Counted from the stretch's first letter, positions 1 through 5,759 are shown. The stretch: DNA of 6,329 nucleotides from Acidobacteriota bacterium (GCA_013694845.1 JACDBQ010000580.1:1-6329); one strand, 5' to 3'. Notes: a model not told the origin generated them from the sequence alone. Numbers and translations: made by a program.

Positions 1-516
1 TGCTTCCAGATCGTCGAGGAGGGACGTCGCATCGATCTGCGAATCGAGACTGGCTGTCGATCGCGTCGCGGGATTGACCCAGGTGGTGACCACACCGCCC
101 ATCCGCTCGTCGGCCAGCACGGTGTACTCGAACGCCATGCCGACGTACGTGGCGTTGACGGCAGCGTGGCTGTGATAGCGATGCACGCCTTTGTGGATCG
201 TCACCCTTCGATCGATCATGGCGGCGGCGTCGATCAGCTTTCGCGTGGCCACTGGCGGCTGGACTCGCGCCACCCGGCCGAGCCGATCGACGACGGCCGA
301 CAGCCGATCGACGAGGGGCGCGTCGTAGTCGATGAAGGTCGTGCCGGCCACACCCGGTTCGAACGACAATCGCTCGAACTCGCCGAGCCCGAGGGTGCCG
401 CGGAGCTCCGGCTCGGCCATGACGTCGAGCGCGCGACCTGGACCGGGATCGACGATCGCGCCAGCGTGCGTCAGCAGGTCGGCCGTGAGCCGCCCGATGA
501 GGGTGCTAGATCTCAT
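1..516 (-). CDS. SNF2 helicase companion protein, C-terminus cut by window edge
   Basis: I translated this frame by hand. It is open for 172 codons from ATG at 516 to the left edge with no stop, so the C-terminus is missing. It begins MRSSTLIGRLTADLL. The start lies inside the end of the helicase gene (stop at 506-508), an 11-nt overlap. GAGG sits just upstream of the ATG, so translational coupling is likely. I recognise no catalytic motif. A central segment (FIDYDAPLVDRL, about residues 77-88) and a later beta-rich stretch (AFEYTVLADERMGG, about 127-140) loosely recall the regions C-terminal to the ATPase in RapA/HepA proteins, but this is only a similarity of pattern. Inference: it encodes a partner of the SNF2 helicase, perhaps supplying domains that RapA carries in one chain. 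It appears undamaged here although the helicase next door is broken. Existence of the gene is fairly sure; function is unknown. Confidence 0.7.
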   Translation of the reverse strand, partial: MRSSTLIGRLTADLLTHAGAIVDPGPGRALDVMAEPELRGTLGLGEFERLSFEPGVAGTTFIDYDAPLVDRLSAVVDRLGRVARVQPPVATRKLIDAAAMIDRRVTIHKGVHRYHSHAAVNATYVGMAFEYTVLADERMGGVVTTWVNPATRSTASLDSQIDATSLLDDLEA

Positions 517-1768
517 AGTCCTCGCTGAAGTGCGCGCGATCGAGATCCGTCGTCGCCTGATAAACCGACTTCGCCTCGAGGATGCGCGCCGACAGCCGCT
601 CGAAGGTCTCGTGCGCGTCCTCTCCTGGGCGGCTGCTCGACCAGGCATTCATCACGAGGCTTGCGAAGTCCTGATCGTCGCCGAGATGGCCGAGAATCAT
701 CTCGACCTCGCCGGCCACCAGCTCGAACATGTTGATCTTGTCGTGCAGGATCGACAGGAGGCGCTCTTCGACGCTGCCCGCCGGGCACAGATTGAAGATG
801 TAGACATCGCGCGTCTGGCCGAGGCGGTGGACGCGGCCGACGCGCTGTTCGATCGTCACCGGATTCCAGGGCAAATCGTAGTTGATGACGGTGCGGCAGA
901 ACTGCAGGTTGCGGCCTTCGCCGCCGACTTCGGTCGACAGCAGGATCGCGGCGTCGTCCTCGAACGCGTCGATGGACCGCTGCTTGTCGACCGACGACAG
1001 CCCGCCGTGAAACACGCTCACGCGGTGGCCGGCGGCCGTCAGCGCCGCGTCGAGCTCGTCGAGCGTCGCGCGGAAGCGCGTGAAGACGATCTTCTTCTCC
1101 GGTGACCGCCGCGCCAGATCCAGCAGCGCCTCAACCTTGGCCGATCGGCCCCCGCCGATCCGATCGAGGGCCGCAGCAACCGCGGCGAACGGGTCCGCGT
1201 CCGGCCGCCCTGCGCGGTCGCGCAGGCCGAATCGCAGCGCGGCCGGTCCGCTGCCGGCCTGCATCTGCAAGGTCGTCATCCGCCAGCGATCGGCGGCGGT
1301 CGCAGCGTTGTACTTGTCGCGAATGACGGCGGCGAGGGCGTCCAAGACGTTCGCCTCCTCTGGCGCGGGTTGGACGATGTGGGTGGCGGCAATACGTTTG
1401 GGCAGCTTGAGATCGAGGTGCGCGCGCGTGTTACGGACCATCACTTCGCGCAGCAGCTCGCGCAGCCGATCGCGTCGGCCGGCCTGTGACAACGCCTCGA
1501 TCTGGCCATACTCACGGCGGAACTGCGCCTCGCCTTGCAGGAGACCCGGCCGCAGCTGGATCAGGTTGTACAGCTCAGTCAGATTGTTGCCGACGGGTGT
1601 CGCGCTCAATAGCAGCAGGAAGCGCTTCTTCAAATCGTTCGAGCTGCCAGCCAGCGCTGGCGCGCGCCGCCGGTCCTCGATGTGCCGCCGTTCCCGATTC
1701 TCGACGTCGCCGATATCGCCGTGGAATTCACGTTTGATCAATCGGGCTTTCCGGAGGCGTGGACCCAT
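506..1768 (-). CDS. SNF2/RapA-like helicase, C-terminal half (truncated by inversion)
   Basis: This is the C-terminal RecA lobe of an SNF2-family (superfamily 2) ATPase, the class of DNA or RNA-polymerase remodelling translocases. Motifs in order are motif III LLLLSATPVGNNLTELYNL, motif IV KKIVFTRF, motif V LLSTEVGGEGRNLQFC and motif VI EQRVGRVHRLGQTRDV, ending in SEDYEI. Helicase sequence is recognisable only from about position 1664 downward. The first 35 or so residues of the open frame (MGPRLRKARLIKREF and following) are antisense to the N-terminal half lying on the plus strand, so the ATG at 1768 is accidental. Walker A and the DEAH box are absent from this frame. Near 1640, WQL and NDLKKRF are in different frames, which points to a small indel. 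A stable or active product is unlikely. The stop overlaps the downstream companion gene by 11 nt. Family assignment is sure; the broken state is strongly supported, unless the assembly is chimeric. Confidence 0.88.
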   Translation of the reverse strand: MGPRLRKARLIKREFHGDIGDVENRERRHIEDRRRAPALAGSSNDLKKRFLLLLSATPVGNNLTELYNLIQLRPGLLQGEAQFRREYGQIEALSQAGRRDRLRELLREVMVRNTRAHLDLKLPKRIAATHIVQPAPEEANVLDALAAVIRDKYNAATAADRWRMTTLQMQAGSGPAALRFGLRDRAGRPDADPFAAVAAALDRIGGGRSAKVEALLDLARRSPEKKIVFTRFRATLDELDAALTAAGHRVSVFHGGLSSVDKQRSIDAFEDDAAILLSTEVGGEGRNLQFCRTVINYDLPWNPVTIEQRVGRVHRLGQTRDVYIFNLCPAGSVEERLLSILHDKINMFELVAGEVEMILGHLGDDQDFASLVMNAWSSSRPGEDAHETFERLSARILEAKSVYQATTDLDRAHFSEDYEI

Positions 1769-2214
1769 GAAGAGGTCGCGCCCGCCGCCGACGTGGTCTT
1801 ACGGTTGCGCTACGCGGAACTCCGTCTGCAGAAGGGCTTCGACGAACTGCTGTCACTGGGCGCGATCAGCAACGTCGAGCATTTCGGCTACCAGCTCGAC
1901 ACCGTTCGGCGCGTGCTTCGCGATTTCCGGGGACGCGTCCTGCTGCTGACGAGGTCGGTCTCGGCAAGACAATCGAAGCGTGCCTCGTGTTGAAGGAATA
2001 CTGGATGCGGGGCCTGGCGCGAAAGGCGCTGATTCTCGCGCCGGCCTCACTCGTAGGGCAATGGGTGGACGAGCTGACTGAGCGCTTTGCGCTGACGCCC
2101 GTGGCCGCTGACGCCCAACTGGTTCGCCGGGACGAGGAGTTCTGGACGCGCGAGCCACTCGTCGTCGCATCGCTGCCGCTCGCGCGTCAAGCGGCGCATC
2201 GCGATCGGTTGTGC
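1664..2214 (+). pseudogene. SNF2 helicase N-terminal half, inverted and frameshifted
   Basis: This is the missing N-terminal ATPase lobe of the helicase at 506-1664, on the opposite strand. Frame 2 reads a Pro-rich linker (PPVLDVPPFPILDV), then LRLQKGFDELLSL and VEHFGYQLDTVRRVLRDF. One base appears lost near 1942-1947, and frame 1 continues with ADEVGLGKTIEACLVLKEYW (Walker A GLGKT at 1957-1971), then motif Ia ALILAPASLVGQW, and LVVASLPLARQAAHRDRLC ending at 2214. After that the plus strand turns into the antisense of the TPR fragment. Family members normally go on to a DEAH box and then WQLxNDLKKRF. The DEAH part is nowhere in the window, while RASAGWQL is found on the minus strand at 1664-1641. 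Re-inverting this segment would restore the order TPR, N-lobe, C-lobe on the minus strand, still lacking the DEAH piece. Gene identity is confident; whether the break is biological or an assembly artefact is open. Confidence 0.82.
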
Positions 2215-2471
2215 CGCAGACCTTCGGCATGTAGGCCGTCGATGAAGGAAAGCTCGGCCATGCGCTCGTTGGCGGCTTGATGGGTTGGACGCACGTGGAG
2301 AATGCGCTGGAAGCACCGCCGGGCGCGCGCAAAGTCTTTCGCGAACCACGCGTCTTCGGCGTCGTACATCCACTGCGCGCAGTGATCCGCGAGCTGTCGG
2401 CGCGTCTTCTCCGCGCGCTTGCGCGCTTCACGCCGCTGCGCTTTGATATGCCGCTTCGACTCAAGGCCCAC
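2187..2471 (-). CDS. TPR protein fragment, probably N-terminus of the broken SNF2 helicase
   Basis: The 94-residue frame opens with GTG at 2471 and a very basic helix (ESKRHIKAQRREARKRAEK). It is followed by a TPR-like helical pair, WMYDAEDAWFAKDFARARRC then FQRILHVRPTHQAANERMAE, of the kind used as a protein-interaction scaffold. Native sequence ends at about 2214-2211 (HAEGLRH). The last seven or so residues are read from the antisense of the inverted helicase segment and end at a chance stop. Inference: this was the N-terminal part of one TPR-linker-SNF2 protein, because it lies immediately upstream of the helicase pieces on the same strand as the C-terminal half and breaks at the same inversion junction. 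It could instead be a separate upstream gene. No Shine-Dalgarno sequence is visible; a promoter-like -10 lies only 8 nt before the GTG. Confidence 0.6.
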   Translation of the reverse strand: MGLESKRHIKAQRREARKRAEKTRRQLADHCAQWMYDAEDAWFAKDFARARRCFQRILHVRPTHQAANERMAELSFIDGLHAEGLRHNRSRCAA

Positions 2472-2479
2472 AGTCTGCG

Positions 2480-2509
2480 ATTGTACGTGCCGGCATCACG
2501 ACCGTAAAA
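2480..2509 (-). promoter_or_regulatory. Putative sigma70-like promoter for the TPR/helicase gene
   Basis: Read on the minus strand, a -35-like TTTACG (2508-2503) is separated by 17 nt from a good -10, TACAAT (2485-2480). Eight nt later comes the GTG start at 2471. Transcription would begin at or within 1-2 nt of the start codon, so the message would be leaderless, in keeping with the absence of a Shine-Dalgarno sequence. It lies in the 47-nt gap after the vapC stop. The assignment is by eye only. Confidence 0.35.
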
Positions 2510-2518
2510 CACGACCGA

Positions 2519-2983
2519 CTATCTATCGATCGTGGGCGCGATCGGATTGACGCCCTGCAGACGCACGCTCGGACACGCGGCCAGCAGATGCCTGTCGTTC
2601 GAGTAGAGACGATCGAAGTGCTCAGCCTTGGCCGTTATCAGATGGACCGCGTCCAGGGACCGAAGGAACACCGAGCGATCCAGCCGCGCGAACAGCGCAC
2701 GAACCTGCTGGAGAAGCGCGGGTGTCGGCTCGATCAGCGTCCAGAGTCCCCGCCTCACGTCATGATGGAACTGGCCCTGCAGCGCCTCGAGCATCGGGAC
2801 GTCGATCGCGCCTTCACGCAACTTGCGGTGGAAGGCCGCGGCGACCTCTGCGACCGTGATGCCGGAGGTTGCCACGGTGCCCGCCCGCTTGGCGAGACGG
2901 CGGACCGCGTCGCGGCCCGGTTCGTTCACGTAGAACTTCGCAACCAGTGCAGCATCGAAATACACGGCGGTTGTCGGAGGCAA
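2519..2983 (-). CDS. vapC: VapC-type PIN-domain toxin (type II toxin-antitoxin)
   Basis: This is a 154-residue PIN-domain protein of usual VapC length, a family of metal-dependent RNases that cut tRNA, rRNA or mRNA when freed from the antitoxin. The acidic metal-binding residues are in place: D10 in VYFDAALVAKFYVNEPG, E46 in ITVAEVAAAF, D111 in RSLDAVHLITA, and the SND cluster at 128-130 in YSNDRHLLAA. The frame is intact and the toxin is predicted active. TTG at 2983, 4 nt after the antitoxin stop (2988-2990), gives the quoted length. GTG at 2965 (six residues in, VYFDAAL) is an alternative start; neither has a strong ribosome-binding site, fitting translational coupling to the antitoxin. 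Regulation is likely through the palindrome at 3235-3255. The RNA target cannot be read from the sequence. Confidence 0.9.
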   Translation of the reverse strand: MPPTTAVYFDAALVAKFYVNEPGRDAVRRLAKRAGTVATSGITVAEVAAAFHRKLREGAIDVPMLEALQGQFHHDVRRGLWTLIEPTPALLQQVRALFARLDRSVFLRSLDAVHLITAKAEHFDRLYSNDRHLLAACPSVRLQGVNPIAPTIDR

Positions 2984-2987
2984 GGCT

Positions 2988-3236
2988 TCAGCGGTCGCGA
3001 TCGAGGCTGATGATGGCCTCCACGGGCGTCCCGCCGACGGGGCGGTCGAGGGCCTTCGCGAATCGCTTGAGCGGTTTCCATCGCGCGAAGAGGTTGATCG
3101 GAGGCTCTTCGCTGACGGGCGTCAGCGTCGCGACCGGCGTGCGCCGATCGCGGACGAGAATCGATCCGTGTTTTCGGGCCGCTCGCACCCACGCTCCGGT
3201 ACGCCGGTGCAGCTCCCTGATCGAGATCTCCTTCAT
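2988..3236 (-). CDS. Phd/YefM-like antitoxin partner of VapC
   Basis: This 82-residue protein starts with MKEISIRELHRRTGAWVRAA, the typical Phd/YefM opening in which the N-terminal domain dimerises and binds the operator. A beta hairpin follows (GSILVRDRRTPVATLTPV), then a C-terminal tail (about residues 43-82) of the type that wraps and inhibits the PIN toxin. I chose ATG at 3236 because the Phd pattern begins there; an in-frame ATG at 3245 would add MSH. The open frame continues upstream to 3554, but that part has no Phd character. The gene precedes vapC with a 4-nt gap, the usual antitoxin-first order, so the two are almost certainly one operon. The start codon lies inside a palindromic operator candidate, which fits autorepression by the toxin-antitoxin complex. 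Pairing of a Phd-type antitoxin with a PIN toxin is common. Confidence 0.85.
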   Translation of the reverse strand: MKEISIRELHRRTGAWVRAARKHGSILVRDRRTPVATLTPVSEEPPINLFARWKPLKRFAKALDRPVGGTPVEAIISLDRDR

Positions 3237-3255
3237 GTGTGACATTGTCACACAT
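3235..3255. promoter_or_regulatory. Palindromic operator of the antitoxin-vapC operon
   Basis: A 21-bp inverted repeat has perfect 10-bp arms, ATGTGTGACA and TGTCACACAT, around a single central base (3245). It includes the first two bases of the antitoxin start codon and covers the proposed -10. Antitoxins of the Phd family usually autorepress by binding such palindromes, so this is the expected operator. Binding itself is inferred. Confidence 0.8.
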
Positions 3256-3273
3256 CGCTCGTCCCATCGGCAA
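3244..3273 (-). promoter_or_regulatory. Putative promoter of the antitoxin-vapC operon
   Basis: On the minus strand, TTGCCG (3273-3268) and GACAAT (3249-3244) are 18 nt apart, and the ATG at 3236 follows 7 nt after the -10. The -10 lies wholly inside the operator palindrome, so repressor binding would block RNA polymerase. No Shine-Dalgarno sequence is seen, so the message may be leaderless. Match quality is moderate (4 of 6 in each box). Confidence 0.35.
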
Positions 3274-3563
3274 GCCTTGGCCCCCCGCCCGAGAAACGTC
3301 CTGTCGCGGCTCCTCGGTCGTCCCACGCGCCAGGTCATCGTTCCCGGGGCCGTTGCTTCGGGGATCGTCGCGACGAAGTCGCCAATCCGATCGATCGAAG
3401 CCAAGATAACCGCGCAGCCGGCGGCAGCCCACAGAAACTTCTCGGACATCGAGCGCCGACCTCGCTGAGCCGCGTCGTTGAGCTGCGTTCGGGCGGGCGC
3501 CGGGAAAGCCCGCAGTTCACAGTCGCGATCGCGGCACACTTTGCTGCACACCAAGAAATCGAC
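3256..3563. other. Stretch without a supported gene
   Basis: Several long frames cross this stretch on both strands, but none looks like a known protein. The one with most protein-like character is on the minus strand from ATG at 3449 (MSEKFLWAAAGCAVILASI, a possible hydrophobic segment). It is in frame with the antitoxin and then becomes Arg-rich and unconvincing. No terminator, RNA gene or repeat was seen apart from the promoter at its left end. It may contain decayed upstream parts of the plus-strand peptidase remnant that follows. Confidence 0.4.
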
Positions 3564-3614
3564 TGAGACGCCGGACCGAAAGGCCGCCGCCCTGCAGCAA
3601 CGAAGTCGCGACAG

Positions 3615-3852
3615 ATGGAACTAGACGTGCATCCGGGTGGCGCAGCGGCCGCGGCAGGCACTCGACCGGGTAATGTTCTGCTGACGATCGGCGACAAGGA
3701 GTTCATTCCGCCGGAGGCCACGCCCTTCGCCGCTTGGTGAACGCTACGTGATGACGGTGCGCCGGCCAGACGGCTCGACGAGCACACCAACGCTGACCGT
3801 TCCGACACCCAAGGACAAGGGCGCCCGCTCGTGGTTCCCGACAAGGTGGTGA
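3615..3852 (+). pseudogene. PDZ-domain remnant, probably of an S41-type peptidase
   Basis: From ATG at 3615, frame 3 reads DVHPGGAAAAAGTRPGNVLL and then TIGDKEFIPPEATP, a close fit to the carboxylate-binding loop and following strands of a PDZ domain (the general pattern is PGGPAAxAGLRPGDVLLxIDG). The frame stops at 3738-3740, but frame 1 continues in the same style from about 3736 (GERYVMTVRRPDGSTSTPTL, then TVPTPKDKG) to a stop at 3850-3852. A frameshift therefore lies near 3720-3738. PDZ domains occur in S41 and HtrA proteases; the S41 C-terminal piece just downstream favours S41. No good start or ribosome-binding site is present, and the piece is too small to be a working gene. Confidence 0.5.
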
Positions 3853-3862
3853 CGTAACTCGC

Positions 3863-4069
3863 TTGGATGGAGGTGTCGGCTTGATGCGCGGTCAGCATGG
3901 TTCCCGGCATACTGTGGCGATGCCGGTCGCGTTGTCCTTCGCGTGGAGGACGAATCTCGAGGGGCGAGGTGTGGAACCTGACGTTCCCGAGCCGATTTCG
4001 CCGGAAGCACTATGGCGGGGCGAGGACAATCAGCTTCAAAGGGCGAGAGGCGTGGTGGCGAGCTGCTGA
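3863..4069 (+). pseudogene. S41 peptidase C-terminal remnant
   Basis: Frame 2 reads RHTVAMPVALSFAWRTNLEG, then RGVEPDVPEPISPEALWRGE, then DNQLQRARGVV and a stop at 4067-4069. The core LEGRGVEPDVP followed by SPEAL-GxDxQLxxA is the usual ending of S41 (C-terminal processing/tricorn-like) peptidases, where this segment follows the catalytic Ser/Lys domain. Here only about 10 nt separate the end of the PDZ piece from the start of this frame, and the catalytic core, normally well over 100 residues, is absent. I read the two pieces as one gene ruined by an internal deletion plus at least one frameshift. The match rests on remembered family pattern; a small unrelated ORF is the alternative. Confidence 0.5.
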
Positions 4070-4081
4070 GGCCTGTAGCGG

Positions 4082-4107
4082 GGAGGCCCACAACACTGGT
4101 GGTCTCC
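4082..4107 (-). terminator. Hairpin downstream of the SRPBCC gene, weak terminator candidate
   Basis: Arms GGAG/CTCC and CCAC/GTGG form an eight-pair stem with one small internal bulge and a 7-nt loop. It lies about 50-75 nt after the SRPBCC stop on the minus strand. No T-run follows, so intrinsic termination is doubtful. It could equally be a chance structure in GC-rich DNA. Confidence 0.2.
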
Positions 4108-4158
4108 GGCGCGTGGAAACAGCCATTGGCTTCGAGACACCCTCCAAGAATCCATGGC

Positions 4159-4641
4159 TTAGTGTTCTTCGATCCCCTTAGGATAACGGTCCACCACAAG
4201 ATTCAGCCTGACGTTATGCTCAAGGAGCGCTTTGAGGCCCGCGAGCACCAAAGAGAACCCTTGAGTTGAGTCGGTCACCTGTCTCACAAGTTCGTCCCCG
4301 TCGCCAGTGAAGCCGGTTTCCGTGATACTGACGAACGTTGTGCCATCCTCTTGAGGCGCGAAGATCCATTCCACGGTGGTTGGACTACTGTGTCCTGGCC
4401 ACTCGATGACAATGCGCTTGTTGGGTTCGATGGCTTTCGCAGTCACCGGGACCGAGATGCCGTACATCTCCCAATCCCATTGAACCTGCTGGCCAGCCTC
4501 AAGGCTTCCGCTGCTTTTGGTGAACCAAAATATCTTGGTGATGTCCGGGTTGACAAAGGCCCCGAACACAACGGCGACAGGCTTGCGGATAAGCATGCCG
4601 GTCTTTGTAATCGGCACTTGCGTGAGCTGGGGACTGTCCAT
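4159..4641 (-). CDS. SRPBCC/AHSA1-family protein
   Basis: This 160-residue single-domain protein is of the START/Bet v1-like SRPBCC fold, AHSA1 (activator of Hsp90 ATPase homolog) branch. These are soluble proteins with a hydrophobic cavity; bacterial members mostly lack a known ligand. Characteristic segments are ITKIFWFTKSSGSLEAGQQV, WDWEMYGISVPVTAKAIEPN, RIVIEWPGHSSPTTVEWIF and the C-terminal helix GFSLVLAGLKALLEHNVRLN. ATG at 4641 is preceded by AAAGGAG (4653-4647) at good spacing, so the start is firm although the frame is open further upstream. It is the last gene of the TetR-membrane protein-SRPBCC operon, 17 nt after its neighbour. By eye its GC content is lower than that of the left part of the window. 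No signal peptide is seen, so it is cytoplasmic. Biological role is unknown. Confidence 0.85.
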   Translation of the reverse strand: MDSPQLTQVPITKTGMLIRKPVAVVFGAFVNPDITKIFWFTKSSGSLEAGQQVQWDWEMYGISVPVTAKAIEPNKRIVIEWPGHSSPTTVEWIFAPQEDGTTFVSITETGFTGDGDELVRQVTDSTQGFSLVLAGLKALLEHNVRLNLVVDRYPKGIEEH

Positions 4642-4658
4642 ACTGACTCCTTTGAGAC

Positions 4659-5159
4659 TCACGATGTAGGTATCGTCGAAGGAGGCGTGGTTCCGCGCTG
4701 CAAGTGCTGGGCTCTGAGCAGGAGCGCGGCAGGGATGAACCCCAGAGGGAATCCGTTCGGTTCCATCAACGCCGACGCGAGCAGGACCCACGCCAGCACG
4801 ACCCAGCCGACGTACCGCGGCAGGGACAGTCTGAGTCGGGTGAGGTGAACGGTCACCGAGCCGAGCAGCCACAAGGGGACGGCGAAACTGCCGACCAAGG
4901 CCCAGTAGCCGTAGTGCAGCCGGTACTCCAGGGCGGTTGAGGGTTCGGCACCCCAGAGATCACCAGAGACCCAGGCACCCCAGTCCGCCGAGGTCACGAC
5001 CGACCAGAAGACGACGTGGAGTGCGGCAATGCCGATCATCGACCAGCCGGCCCATGCCGTGAGCTTCGCAGCCGTGGCGTCGATGACGCCCGAGCCCTGA
5101 TAGGCGCGAGGCGCCAAATGGTCCATATGCATCTCCCTTGACAGATCGTGTGTCGTCAT
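4659..5159 (-). CDS. DUF6463-like four-helix membrane protein
   Basis: This 166-residue protein has about four membrane segments, near residues 36-55 (WAGWSMIGIAALHVVFWSVV), 84-106 (YWALVGSFAVPLWLLGSVTV), 114-132 (YVGWVVLAWVLLASALM) and 136-149. The pattern of a first helix with a central AxH, a short GAWxxGxLWG loop, GSFAVPLxLLG, then PxxxGW and a MxPxGFPLxxIPAxLLL ending matches my memory of the DUF6463 family, whose function is unknown. ATG at 5159 overlaps the TetR stop as ATGA and has GGAGG at 5169-5165, so it is translationally coupled. A second ATG at residue 12 also has an AGGGAG upstream, and the first 11 residues could be dispensable. Its place between TetR and SRPBCC suggests all three respond to one ligand. 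The membrane protein call is sure; the DUF name is likely. Confidence 0.75.
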   Translation of the reverse strand: MTTHDLSREMHMDHLAPRAYQGSGVIDATAAKLTAWAGWSMIGIAALHVVFWSVVTSADWGAWVSGDLWGAEPSTALEYRLHYGYWALVGSFAVPLWLLGSVTVHLTRLRLSLPRYVGWVVLAWVLLASALMEPNGFPLGFIPAALLLRAQHLQRGTTPPSTIPTS

Positions 5160-5752
5160 CGGTTCCTCCGTGCTGACGCAGGCTTGACTCGAACGCTCGT
5201 CTTGCTGGCCGGGGCGAGGCGCAGGACCAATTCGTAGAGACGGCGCAGCTCGTCGGCCGGCAGCGGCGGAATGACGTGTCCGGCTCCGATGAGCAGCACG
5301 TACAAGAGCTGGCCCATGGGCAGAGCATCTTTGTCATCACCGCTGAGCGCCTGCCACAGGCCGCGCAAGTAGCCGATCCTGATCCGGTCCACCCGCTCCT
5401 GCGCGGCGCGCACCTCCAGGTCCTGCTGTGCCCAAGCCCGCATCGCGATCTCGACATCGGGGTCGTCGGGCTTGGGATGTTCGCGGAGCACCATGTCGAG
5501 CAGCCGTTCGATCTTCATTCGAGGTGAGGCCGACGCCTGACGTTCGACCGCGTCGATGAAGCGGGTGGTATGCACGGCCTCGAAGTGCTCGAGCAGGGCT
5601 GCCTTGAAGCCACCAATGCCGCCGAAATGGTGATAGAAGGAGCCCTTGCTGAGTTTCAGCGTCGCCGACAACTTGTCGATCGTCACGCCCGGGGCACCGG
5701 CGGCGGCCAGAGCCCTCAATCCCGCTTCCAGCCACTGTGCCTTGCCGGCCAT
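5156..5752 (-). CDS. TetR-family transcriptional regulator
   Basis: The 198-residue protein begins MAGKAQWLEAGLRALAAAG and carries a TetR helix-turn-helix at about residues 24-43 (TIDKLSATLKLSKGSFYHHF), the family's most conserved signature. The rest is a helical ligand-binding and dimerisation domain that gives no clue to the ligand. Members usually repress their own operon and release DNA on binding a small molecule. ATG at 5752 is the natural start; it lies 7 nt after the proposed -10 with no Shine-Dalgarno sequence. The gene heads a minus-strand operon and overlaps the membrane protein gene by 4 nt. The palindrome at 5762-5782, immediately upstream, is the obvious binding site, so autoregulation of all three genes is inferred. 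Confidence 0.9.
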   Translation of the reverse strand: MAGKAQWLEAGLRALAAAGAPGVTIDKLSATLKLSKGSFYHHFGGIGGFKAALLEHFEAVHTTRFIDAVERQASASPRMKIERLLDMVLREHPKPDDPDVEIAMRAWAQQDLEVRAAQERVDRIRIGYLRGLWQALSGDDKDALPMGQLLYVLLIGAGHVIPPLPADELRRLYELVLRLAPASKTSVRVKPASARRNR

Positions 5753-5759
5753 GTCTCAG

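Noticed and set aside
332..1105. Long plus-strand ORF of 257 codons, and other plus-strand ORFs over 166-1949
   Set aside because: They are antisense to the clearly conserved helicase and companion genes and look like no known protein. GC-rich codon bias opens such shadow frames.
1664..2214. Phase-variable invertible switch inside the helicase gene
   Set aside because: I see no matching inverted repeats at the two junctions and no recombinase gene. Sequence is missing at the junctions, so flipping back would not restore the gene.
2527..2544. Hairpin of two CGATCG copies at the end of vapC as a terminator
   Set aside because: It lies inside the last codons, has no T-run, and CGATCG is frequent throughout this half of the window.
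3237..3554. Upstream extension of the antitoxin frame, including a possible small hydrophobic protein from 3449
   Set aside because: Phd-type similarity begins only at 3236. The upstream part is Arg-rich with no ribosome-binding site, and the hydrophobic stretch alone is not enough to call a gene.
3335..4199. Minus-strand ORFs of 191 and 151 codons (3335-3910 and 3744-4199)
   Set aside because: Composition is Ser/Arg/Pro-rich without motifs, and they oppose the PDZ and S41 remnants, which do match families.
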